NCBI GenBank assembly: GCA_031383555.1
Contig: JANMZR010000065.1
Span: 1-5,372, forward strand
DNA: 5,372 nucleotides
Direction of reading: 5' to 3'
From: JANMZR01 sp031383555
GTDB lineage: Bacteria > Bacteroidota > Bacteroidia > Cytophagales > Spirosomataceae
In this document: positions 1 to 5,372 of the stretch, piece after piece
How the letters are laid out: each line of letters opens with the position of its first letter
How positions within the stretch are numbered: the first letter of the stretch is position 1
Made by a program: the position numbers and the translations under genes
The notes under the pieces: model-generated
The model's database searches: none
Told to the model about the DNA's origin: nothing
The model's input: only the letters and a program-made list of their open reading frames with translations

Positions 1-575
1 GCAATGTTCCAAGCTGAAATAAATGAATACCAAATAGTCCGTGGGAAGAAAAAGTAAATGGGCTCATTCAATCTCGATGATGCAGGATCGTCAGGTGTAG
101 CCACATTTTTATGATGGCCTTTGTTGTGTTCAACAAAAAAATGCATATATAATGAGCTCAATAATAAGGCTTTAGCCATCCTCTGCTCCCAAAAATTAAC
201 TCTATGGCCCAGTTCATGCCCAACGTTAATACCGAATATACCACATAGTAAGCCCATGGCCGAAATCCTTCCCAATATATCAAAAACGCCTAAATTGGGT
301 TGTTGGAAGCTGTTTAAAAATAAATAAAGTGATGCAAATTGCATTGGAACAATTATATAAAGCATGTAATCGTACCAATTATTGGCTTTTGCCAAATCCT
401 CTTCAGCTTTTGACATATTATTAGGATCATTTTTTATGAATAACTCCAAAAGTGGAATAATTACAAAAGAGTAAATGAGCGGTATCCATGAATAAAACCC
501 CGTTCTATAAAACGAAAGGATTGTTACCGTATAGAAAGTAATTGGCGATAGGTATTTTAATGATTTAACAGGCAT
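1..575 (-). CDS. alkB: AlkB-type alkane 1-monooxygenase, C-terminus beyond the left edge
   Basis: This integral-membrane non-haem di-iron enzyme is expected to hydroxylate the terminal carbon of medium-chain alkanes at the inner membrane, using electrons from rubredoxin. Translating from the ATG at 575 gives 191 codons with no stop before the window edge. Hydrophobic stretches lie near residues 10-25, 29-47, 71-89 and 98-118. They are followed by two of the histidine motifs of the family: HELGHR (120-125) and EHNKGHH (149-155), the latter continuing into VATPDDPASSR (159-169), a strong AlkB signature. The later histidine motifs would lie outside the window, so about half of a roughly 350-400-residue protein is present. 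The start lies 13 bases after the hisS stop, with no terminator between and only a weak AAAAAG upstream, so co-transcription with hisS is likely. Substrate is inferred from family only; XylM-like or other membrane hydroxylases are related alternatives. Confidence 0.88.
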   Translation of the reverse strand, partial: MPVKSLKYLSPITFYTVTILSFYRTGFYSWIPLIYSFVIIPLLELFIKNDPNNMSKAEEDLAKANNWYDYMLYIIVPMQFASLYLFLNSFQQPNLGVFDILGRISAMGLLCGIFGINVGHELGHRVNFWEQRMAKALLLSSLYMHFFVEHNKGHHKNVATPDDPASSRLNEPIYFFFPRTIWYSFISAWNI

Positions 576-588
576 TGATGTAGTCTTT

Positions 589-1953
589 TTATTTAAATTT
601 AGCAACAATAGTTTCAAAATCCAACTTTTCTTGCTCTCCAGTTTCCATATTTTTTAAGGTAAATAAACTGCTATTTAGTTCTTCAGGGCCAATTATCAGA
701 AAATATGGAATACTTTTTTTCGATGCATATTCCAATTGTTTTTTCAATTTACCCGATTCAGGATAAATTTCACATTTTATGCCCAAATCTCGCATTTTTT
801 TAACCAGAGGCAAAACTGCCATTTGAGATACTTCATCAAAATTAGAGACAACTACTTTGGTACCCTCATTTGCGAAATCTGGAAACAAGTTAAGTTCTTC
901 CAACACATCATAAATACGATCGACACCCAAAGAAATACCAACACCAGATACGCCAGGCAAGCCAAACAAATCAGTGAGATTGTCATAGCGACCACCTCCA
1001 GAAATAGAGCCCATAACTGCATTATTTACTTTTACCTCAAATATGGCTCCTGTATAATAGGTGAGCCCACGGGCAAGCGTAATATCTAATTCAACTTTCT
1101 TATTATCAGCACCATAGGCATTTGAGTAGGAAAGCACAGTTGCTAACTCTTCGACGCCAATTAATCCAATTTCCGAACTTTCAAGAAATGTTTTCAGAAA
1201 AGTTAGTTTATCAATATTTGTGCCTGAAAGCGAAAAAATAGGTTCTAATTTTTCAATCGATTTCTTCGAAAATCCTCTCTCAACCAATTCCAAAAGGACC
1301 GCTTCTTTACCAATTTTATCCAATTTATCAATGGCAATGGCCAAGGTGGCCTCCTCTCCTACTGCTCCGATGGCCTCTGAAATACCAGTCAATATTTTTC
1401 GATTATTAAATTTAATGGTATAATCTATGCCAAGTTTAGTGAGAATTTCTTGTAGCATTCCGATAATTTCAGCCTCACAAACTAAGGAGTTGGTACCTAC
1501 TACATCCGCATCACATTGGTAAAACTCTCGATATCGACCACGCTGTGGCCTATCCGCACGCCAAACGGGTTGTATTTGGTAGCGCTTAAAAGGAAACACC
1601 AAATCATTACGATTCATTGCCACAAATCGGGCAAAAGGTACCGTTAAATCATATCTGAGGCCTTTTTCTGCTATTTTTGAAGTAAGACTTTTGTATCCCT
1701 CTTCCAAATCCATTTGGTTTATTTTCTCAGAAAAGTTGCCAGAGTTTAATATTTTGAACAAAAGTTGATCTCCTTCTTCACCATATTTTCCCATCAAAGT
1801 AGTCAGGTTTTCAATAGATGGGGTTTCAATTGGCTCAAAGCCAAATTTTTGAAAAACAGATTTTATTGTATTGAAAATATAATTCCTTTTGGCCATTTTA
1901 TCAGGACCAAAATCACGAGTACCACGGGCTAGGGAAGGTTTTTGCTTGCTCAT
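589..1953 (-). CDS. hisS: Histidyl-tRNA synthetase
   Basis: This cytoplasmic class II aminoacyl-tRNA synthetase activates histidine with ATP and charges tRNA-His. The 454-residue length suits the Bacteroidota form. The N-terminus SLARGTRDFGP (7-17) is the typical HisRS opening, followed by motif 1 around 38-55 and RYDLTVPFARFVA (100-112). Motif 2 is at 129-153, with the loop RADRPQRGRYREFYQ. The HisRS-specific histidine-binding signature ARGLTYYTGAIFEV is at 294-307, containing the expected arginine (R295). Motif 3 is GVGISLGVDRI (337-347). The anticodon-binding domain occupies about 366-454. In the signature the usual aspartate of RGLDYY is threonine (T298); the rest is intact, so the enzyme is expected to be active. 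The chosen ATG gives the family N-terminus and sits just behind a -7 promoter box. An AlkB-like gene follows after 13 bases. Confidence 0.98.
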   Translation of the reverse strand: MSKQKPSLARGTRDFGPDKMAKRNYIFNTIKSVFQKFGFEPIETPSIENLTTLMGKYGEEGDQLLFKILNSGNFSEKINQMDLEEGYKSLTSKIAEKGLRYDLTVPFARFVAMNRNDLVFPFKRYQIQPVWRADRPQRGRYREFYQCDADVVGTNSLVCEAEIIGMLQEILTKLGIDYTIKFNNRKILTGISEAIGAVGEEATLAIAIDKLDKIGKEAVLLELVERGFSKKSIEKLEPIFSLSGTNIDKLTFLKTFLESSEIGLIGVEELATVLSYSNAYGADNKKVELDITLARGLTYYTGAIFEVKVNNAVMGSISGGGRYDNLTDLFGLPGVSGVGISLGVDRIYDVLEELNLFPDFANEGTKVVVSNFDEVSQMAVLPLVKKMRDLGIKCEIYPESGKLKKQLEYASKKSIPYFLIIGPEELNSSLFTLKNMETGEQEKLDFETIVAKFK

Positions 1954-1957
1954 GGTG

Positions 1958-1965
1958 CAAAGTTA
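1958..1965 (-). promoter_or_regulatory. Bacteroidota-type -7 promoter box of hisS
   Basis: On the minus strand the bases read TAACTTTG, a full match to the Bacteroidota -7 consensus TAnnTTTG. Only four bases (CACC) separate the box from the hisS ATG, so the transcript should start at or within a few bases of the start codon and be leaderless or nearly so. The -33 region, around 1985-1990, reads TTTTCC and is a poor match to TTG/TTTG. The box is seen directly; the start site is inferred. Confidence 0.6.
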
Positions 1966-2008
1966 ATGGAAAAATAGATGAGGCGGAAAATTTTTCATTT
2001 CCTAACAC

Positions 2009-2413
2009 TTATTGATAGCGACCTGCCTCTTTCAAAATTTGTCGAAGAATTATCAAATCTGGTTTATTTAGTTGAAAAATTTTTATGGAAACTTCACCAA
2101 TTAAAGTTCTTGAAATTATTTCTCCATTTTTCGACTCAAAATGCTCTTTCCAAATTTCTTTTCTTGGATTAAAAAGTCGAATTATTGTATCTTTTTGAAT
2201 TGTTGCAAAATCAGTTCCTTTATGTTGATTACAATGTGGACATGCAAATGCCAAGTTTTCAATATCATTTTTACCTCCATGCTTTATTGAAATAATATGG
2301 TCAATTTCAAATGACAAAAACATATCATCGCTATGTATTTGGCAGTATTCACAACTAAAACCGGCACGATTGGCAACAAATTCTCTAATTTTATCAGGAA
2401 TAGCTTGTCTCAT
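2009..2413 (-). CDS. HNH endonuclease family protein
   Basis: This is a predicted metal-dependent nuclease of the HNH (beta-beta-alpha metal) family, 134 residues long. The first zinc-binding pair is CEYC (C21, C24). The catalytic core follows as FEIDHI (D39, H40), HGGKND (45-50) and ENLAFAC (N53). The second pair with the last motif residues is CPHCNQHKG (C58, C61, N62, K65). After the core comes a conserved-looking tail with LFNPR (80-84), W88 and HF (91-92), which resembles a subfamily of small stand-alone HNH proteins in Bacteroidota and cyanobacteria. All zinc ligands and the DH pair are present, so it should be active. The ATG overlaps the stop of the upstream 78-residue gene as ATGA, which implies translational coupling. 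The target and biological role are unknown; no restriction, phage or CRISPR genes are near. Confidence 0.9.
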   Translation of the reverse strand: MRQAIPDKIREFVANRAGFSCEYCQIHSDDMFLSFEIDHIISIKHGGKNDIENLAFACPHCNQHKGTDFATIQKDTIIRLFNPRKEIWKEHFESKNGEIISRTLIGEVSIKIFQLNKPDLIILRQILKEAGRYQ

Positions 2414-2646
2414 TTTGCAAGCAAGGTGTGAGCACGAGCCTTGGTTAGGCTTATAAAAAGGTCGAGAGCCAAATATCGTTCCAATTCAGAAGATTGTTCA
2501 ATGCTTATCTTTCCTTCTTTTTTAAAATTAATAAGGCGCTCCACTTCATCAGACATTTTTTTCGGAGCTTTCAAACCCACAATTTTATCAGGTGCCATTT
2601 GAGCAACAAGGTTGGCAACATCGCCAAAAGCTTCATTAACTGTCAT
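2410..2646 (-). CDS. Small conserved-type protein of unknown function, partner of the HNH gene
   Basis: This is a 78-residue, probably cytoplasmic, mostly helical protein with no signal peptide or membrane segment. It has a short N-terminal helix region (AFGDVANLVAQMAPDKIVGLKA, 6-27). A charged section follows with SDEVERLINFKKEGKIS (32-48), then SSELERYLALDLFISLTKARA (52-72). The pattern of a DEVERLI-like segment followed by ELERYL and KARA resembles, from memory, a family of small Bacteroidota proteins often found beside nucleases; I cannot name it. An in-frame ATG at 2703 is rejected because it lies inside the predicted promoter. The ATG at 2646 has GGAAAG a few bases upstream and begins the family-like sequence. 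The stop overlaps the HNH start by four bases, so the two products are made together. An antitoxin, inhibitor or cofactor role for the nuclease is possible but not shown. Confidence 0.8.
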   Translation of the reverse strand: MTVNEAFGDVANLVAQMAPDKIVGLKAPKKMSDEVERLINFKKEGKISIEQSSELERYLALDLFISLTKARAHTLLAK

Positions 2647-2675
2647 AATCTTTCCATTCAATAAAAAATATAAAA

Positions 2676-2703
2676 CAAAGATAAGGTTTTTCAAATATCC
2701 CAA
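2676..2703 (-). promoter_or_regulatory. Promoter of the small protein-HNH operon
   Basis: On the minus strand, TATCTTTG (2676-2683) fits the Bacteroidota -7 consensus TAnnTTTG. A TTG (2701-2703, within TTTTG at 2701-2705) lies 17 bases upstream, within the spacing reported for this promoter class. Transcription should begin near 2670, leaving a leader of about 25 bases with GGAAAG before the ATG at 2646. The site decides the start choice, because the longer reading frame would begin inside it. Confidence 0.6.
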
Positions 2704-2739
2704 AATAAAATTAATATCTTTATTTACTAAACTGATTTA

Positions 2740-2757
2740 AGTAAAGTTGTCAAAATA
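2740..2757 (+). repeat. Repeat copy R1 (outer left)
   Basis: Reads AGTAAAGTTGTCAAAATA. It matches inverted copy R4 (2967-2984) at 16 of 18 positions and direct copy R2 at 16 of 18. Confidence 0.85.
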
Positions 2758-2774
2758 TTTAATCAAATTATATT

Positions 2775-2800
2775 AGTGAAATTGTCAAAATAAGTTCAGC
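2775..2800 (+). repeat. Repeat copy R2 (inner left), extended inverted-repeat arm
   Basis: The core AGTGAAATTGTCAAAATA (2775-2792) lies exactly 35 bases after R1. Extended to 26 bases it matches the reverse complement of 2936-2961 at 23 positions, making this the best-conserved inverted pair. Confidence 0.88.
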
Positions 2801-2935
2801 CTAATAAACGATATTATTTTTTTGATTTTCAATCGGAACGCCGAAACGGACAAAACCGCAATCTAGCCTAGTTAAATGAGGATTTACCGGGCGGCGAACC
2901 GTAACGAAGAAAATCGGAAAAAGAATGAGTATATG

Positions 2936-2961
2936 GTTGAAGTTATTTTGACAAGTTCACT
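2936..2961 (-). repeat. Repeat copy R3 (inner right), extended inverted-repeat arm
   Basis: On the minus strand its core reads AGTGAACTTGTCAAAATA (2944-2961). It pairs with R2 over 26 bases with three mismatches, and a direct relative (R4) lies 23 bases further right. Confidence 0.88.
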
Positions 2962-2966
2962 TAAGT

Positions 2967-2984
2967 TATTTTGCCAAGTTTACT
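2967..2984 (-). repeat. Repeat copy R4 (outer right)
   Basis: On the minus strand it reads AGTAAACTTGGCAAAATA, differing from R1 at two positions. It is separated from R3 by only five bases, whereas R1 and R2 are 17 bases apart. Confidence 0.85.
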
Positions 2985-3058
2985 AAAGGAGAATAAACGT
3001 TTTATTATTCTACTAAATTCAACTATGAAATTTTTTATTTTTCCACAAAATAAAAACC

Positions 3059-4195
3059 ATGAAAGCAAAATCAATCAAAGGAAATTCTCCTCAGGAAATT
3101 AAAATTGCATTGGAGCAAATTAGGGCAGATCAGTTCAAGCCCACATTAGCCATCGTGTTTCTTTCCGTAAAACAAGACAGAGAGGCTGTATGTAAAATAT
3201 TGGATGACTCAGGCATTGCCATTTATGGTGCTACTACCAATGGTGAGTTTACTGGAGAAGGAATTTCCGCAGGTGAAATAGCCATCATGCTGCTTGACAT
3301 TAATCCTGCTTACTTTACAATATTTTTTGAAGAATTTTCTGAAAAAAAATATAGAGAAACCTCTCAATACATTGCTAAAAAAGCATTGGGAAAATTCACC
3401 AATCCCAGCTTTCTTATTGCCGGCAGCAACCTGAATACAGATGCGGAAGAATTACTGCATGGTTTTGAAGACATTATCGGTAAGCAGGTAAATGTGTTTG
3501 GCGGCATGGCGGGCGATGACTTTGCATTTAAAGAGCAATTTGTTTTTACTAATAAAATTGAAAGTAACAACGGCATTGTAACAATCGCCTTTGATGGAGA
3601 TATAATAAGCATAAAAGGCAGAGCTACCTGCGGTTGGAATCCTATAGGTACTGTAAAGACAGTTACAAAAAGTATCGGCAATCATGTATATACCATCGAT
3701 GATGTACCAGTAGTGGGTCTATTGATGAAGTATGGCGGCTATGAAAATGTAACAGCAGAAAATTGGGCCATGGAGCATTCTATCGCTTTGACCTTGCAAT
3801 TGCAACGTGAAACGGGAGATCCTGTGATGCGGGCAGGCCTGAATGTTGATTGGGATGATCAATCTTATTATTGTGGAGGGGTGGTTCCGCAAGGTTCCAA
3901 AGTCCGTTTTTGCCTTCCACCAGATTTTGATTCCATAGAAAAGGTAATTAAATCATGTGAAGATTTGAAAGCAATGGAAATAATGGAAGCAGATGCCTTA
4001 CTCTTGTTTAGTTGTGCAGGCAGACTGGTATCATTAGGGCCATTGATCAATGATGAAATAGAAGGGGTAAGAAAGGTTTGGGAGGTGCCAATAGCAGGGA
4101 TGTTTTCCAGTGCTGAGCTGGCACGTGCTACCAACGGCGACTTAGAAATGCATGCTTTTACTGCCTGTACGGTGGTTTTAAAAGAGATAATATAG
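3059..4195 (+). CDS. Stand-alone FIST-domain sensory protein
   Basis: FIST (FIST_N plus FIST_C) is an intracellular ligand-binding sensory module that usually feeds kinases, cyclases or chemotaxis proteins. This 378-residue protein is essentially the two FIST halves and nothing else, with no signal peptide, membrane segment or output domain. FIST_N spans about 25-215, with GATTNGEFTGEGIS (57-70) and the family-like VFGGMAGDDFAF (146-157). It is followed by CGWNPIGTVKTVTKS (191-205) and VYTIDDVPV (210-218). FIST_C spans about 220-375, with LLFSCAGR (315-322) and a closing MFSSAELA (348-355), where many members have a GFYSYGE-like motif. The gene is followed after 47 bases by a GAF-type sensor gene on the same strand, so the two probably form an operon and act together. 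The ligand is unknown: amino acids have been proposed for the family, and haem/NO for NosP members. There is no clear Shine-Dalgarno; the ATG is chosen by frame length and domain fit. Confidence 0.93.
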   Translation: MKAKSIKGNSPQEIKIALEQIRADQFKPTLAIVFLSVKQDREAVCKILDDSGIAIYGATTNGEFTGEGISAGEIAIMLLDINPAYFTIFFEEFSEKKYRETSQYIAKKALGKFTNPSFLIAGSNLNTDAEELLHGFEDIIGKQVNVFGGMAGDDFAFKEQFVFTNKIESNNGIVTIAFDGDIISIKGRATCGWNPIGTVKTVTKSIGNHVYTIDDVPVVGLLMKYGGYENVTAENWAMEHSIALTLQLQRETGDPVMRAGLNVDWDDQSYYCGGVVPQGSKVRFCLPPDFDSIEKVIKSCEDLKAMEIMEADALLLFSCAGRLVSLGPLINDEIEGVRKVWEVPIAGMFSSAELARATNGDLEMHAFTACTVVLKEII

Positions 4196-4242
4196 ATTTT
4201 TCTTTAATTTTACCAATACCTATCACTCTAATTCTATTTCAA

Positions 4243-5372
4243 ATGAATACAAATTTTCAAGCTATACTTACGCTTATTGAAGAGTCGAAGCATCTGACTG
4301 GCGAAGAAAAAAAGTCGATTGCAAAATCCATTATCGATGCAGATAAAGAGCTGGAAATAACTGCCTTTAAACTCGAACGCACTGAAAAGGTAAAACGTAC
4401 CACGGCCATTCTGTTGGAAGAAACCATTGAAGAACTGGAACAAAAAAGAAAAGCGGTTGAAGAGCAAAACCGTGATTTAGAAATTGAAGGAGCATTGGAG
4501 AGGGTACGTTCACGCTCCTTGGCTATGCATAAGAGTGATGAACTTCGGGACATAGTTCGCTCTGTAGTAGAACGAATGACGGAACTGGGGCTAAATATTG
4601 CATCCGCCAATATTATCCTGTTTAATGAACAGGACAAAGGGATTGTTTCCTGGACAAAGACAAATACGGATGATGTTTATTCCAATGGGTTTCACTGGCC
4701 GTACAATGACAGCCCGGCTGTATCCGATTTTTTTGATGCCATAGAACAGAGAGTACCCCTGTTTACAAAAAACTACACATTCGACGAAAAAAATGCATTC
4801 TGGAAAAACAACTTTGAGCGATCTGATTTCAGGAACATACCTGCTGATCGAAAAAAATTCATTTTCGACGCTGCGTATTTCTCCCTTTCGTTGGCATGTC
4901 GAAATAAGTCGGGAATCGTTCTGACACGATACATAAAGGAACCATTTTCAGACGCAGACCACGACATTCTGCAACGTTTTGCCACCGTTTTTGAACAGGC
5001 TTACACCCGTTTCCTAGACCTGCAAAAAGCAGAAGCACAGGCGAGGGAATCTCAAATTCAATTGGCACTTGAAAGAGTTCGTGCAAGAACAATGGCTATG
5101 CACCATTCAAGTGAATTAGCAGATACAGCTAAAATTCTTTTTCAACAAATTAAAGAATTGGGCTACGAAATGTGGTCATGTGGATTTGGTATTTGGAAGC
5201 CCGAAGTTGATTTGGAAGAGGCCTGGATGAGTACAGGAGATTTATTCCCTATCATTTTACTTCCTTTTAAAGAAGATCCTAGCCATCTGGGTATTTATGA
5301 AGCTTCACAACGAGGAGAATCAGTGTATGAAGTAGAAGTGAGGGGAGAGATATTAAAGAAGCATTATGATTG
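4243..5372 (+). CDS. Multi-GAF-like cytoplasmic sensor protein, probable histidine kinase, C-terminus beyond the right edge
   Basis: The open frame runs 376 codons to the window edge without a stop. Residues about 1-82 are highly charged and helical, with EETIEELEQKRKAVEEQ (59-75) as a likely coiled coil. A linker, ALERVRSRSLAMHKSDEL (84-101), leads into a GAF-like domain (about 100-258) and a second helical stretch. The linker then recurs as ALERVRARTMAMHHSSEL (275-292) and opens a second such domain, which is cut off. The two linkers are 191 residues apart, which points to a tandem duplication of a linker-plus-sensor unit. This linker is common in Bacteroidota signalling proteins that end in histidine kinase, cyclase or DNA-binding output domains. 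The output domain is not visible here; a histidine kinase is the likeliest guess. No membrane segment is seen, so it is probably cytosolic and may receive its signal from the adjacent FIST protein. No strong Shine-Dalgarno is present. Confidence 0.85.
   Translation, partial: MNTNFQAILTLIEESKHLTGEEKKSIAKSIIDADKELEITAFKLERTEKVKRTTAILLEETIEELEQKRKAVEEQNRDLEIEGALERVRSRSLAMHKSDELRDIVRSVVERMTELGLNIASANIILFNEQDKGIVSWTKTNTDDVYSNGFHWPYNDSPAVSDFFDAIEQRVPLFTKNYTFDEKNAFWKNNFERSDFRNIPADRKKFIFDAAYFSLSLACRNKSGIVLTRYIKEPFSDADHDILQRFATVFEQAYTRFLDLQKAEAQARESQIQLALERVRARTMAMHHSSELADTAKILFQQIKELGYEMWSCGFGIWKPEVDLEEAWMSTGDLFPIILLPFKEDPSHLGIYEASQRGESVYEVEVRGEILKKHYD

Larger units (their letters stand above)
2736..2988. 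mobile_element. Possible MITE or transposase-less IS remnant with nested inverted ends
   Basis: Two closely spaced copies of an 18-base motif on the left are mirrored by two inverted copies on the right, enclosing a core of about 135 bases that is richer in GC than its surroundings. Several copies of a short repeat at each end are known from IS21-family elements, and the motif's TTGTCAAAATA is compatible with such ends. No transposase, no recognisable istA or istB fragment and no secure target duplication are visible. Boundaries are approximate. Alternatives are an operator array for the divergent genes or a transcribed structured RNA. Confidence 0.4.
2647..3058. other. Divergent intergenic region of 412 bases
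   Basis: No convincing gene is present. From left to right it holds the operon promoter (2676-2703), two direct copies of an 18-base repeat (2740-2757, 2775-2792), a GC-richer core with imperfect dyad symmetry (about 2824-2915), two inverted copies of the repeat (2944-2961, 2967-2984), and an AT-rich leader for the FIST gene. In that leader TATTTTTC (3036-3043) matches seven of eight positions of TAnnTTTG, but no good -33 element was found, so the FIST promoter is left unassigned. Confidence 0.7.

Noticed and set aside
121..327. Plus-strand frame of 68 codons
   Set aside because: It lies antisense to the AlkB-like gene, whose minus-strand reading carries intact family motifs; the plus reading has no recognisable features.
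736..1423. Plus-strand frames of 117 and 67 codons (736-1089 and 1220-1423)
   Set aside because: Both are antisense to hisS, which is unambiguous on the other strand.
1985..2002. Possible hairpin terminator between the HNH gene and hisS
   Set aside because: The GGAAA/TTTCC stem is short and AT-rich and lacks a following U-run in the direction of transcription.
1978..2172. Plus-strand frame of 64 codons
   Set aside because: It is antisense to the end of the HNH gene and resembles no known protein.
2647..2703. N-terminal extension of the small protein starting at 2703
   Set aside because: It would start inside the predicted -33 element, adds a hydrophobic stretch unlike the rest of the protein, and lies upstream of the expected transcript start.
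2876..2986. Plus-strand frame of 36 codons across repeats R3 and R4
   Set aside because: It reads through the inverted repeats, has no ribosome binding site and has no recognisable product. A resemblance of a neighbouring frame to an istB tail was too weak to use.
3025..3102. Short plus-strand frame of 25 codons overlapping the FIST start
   Set aside because: No ribosome binding site, composition typical of AT-rich noncoding DNA, and out of frame with the FIST gene; a leader peptide cannot be supported.
3364..5092. Minus-strand frames at 3364-3685, 3868-4134, 4234-4637 and 4773-5092
   Set aside because: All are antisense to the FIST and sensor genes, have low-complexity or serine-rich composition, and contain no motifs.

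Overview
The window looks like a chromosomal segment of a member of the Bacteroidota. The DNA is AT-rich and the starts mostly lack strong Shine-Dalgarno sequences. At least two Bacteroidota-type -7 promoter boxes (TAnnTTTG) sit where expected. One protein carries the 'ALERVRxRxxAMHxSxEL' linker that is common in signalling proteins of this phylum. No rRNA, tRNA or CRISPR array was seen.

The left half (1-2646) is read entirely on the minus strand. In transcription order it holds a 78-residue protein of unknown function, an HNH-family nuclease that overlaps it by 4 bases (ATGA), histidyl-tRNA synthetase (hisS) with its own promoter almost touching its start codon, and, 13 bases after hisS, an AlkB-type membrane di-iron alkane hydroxylase that runs off the left edge.

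The right half (3059-5372) is read on the plus strand. It holds a complete stand-alone FIST-domain sensor protein and, 47 bases later, the first 376 codons of a coiled-coil/GAF-like sensor protein that runs off the right edge. The missing C-terminus is probably the output domain (a histidine kinase is the likeliest guess). A free FIST protein beside a sensor kinase recalls the NosP/NahK arrangement of proteobacteria, so this pair may be a small-ligand sensing system.

Between the two divergent blocks is a 412-base gene-free region. It contains the least expected feature: four copies of an 18-base motif (consensus AGTRAAVTTGTCAAAATA), two in each orientation, forming nested inverted repeats around a GC-richer core of about 135 bases. 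This looks like the two multi-repeat ends of an insertion sequence (IS21-like in style) with the transposase genes lost, or a MITE. An operator array between divergent genes is the main alternative.
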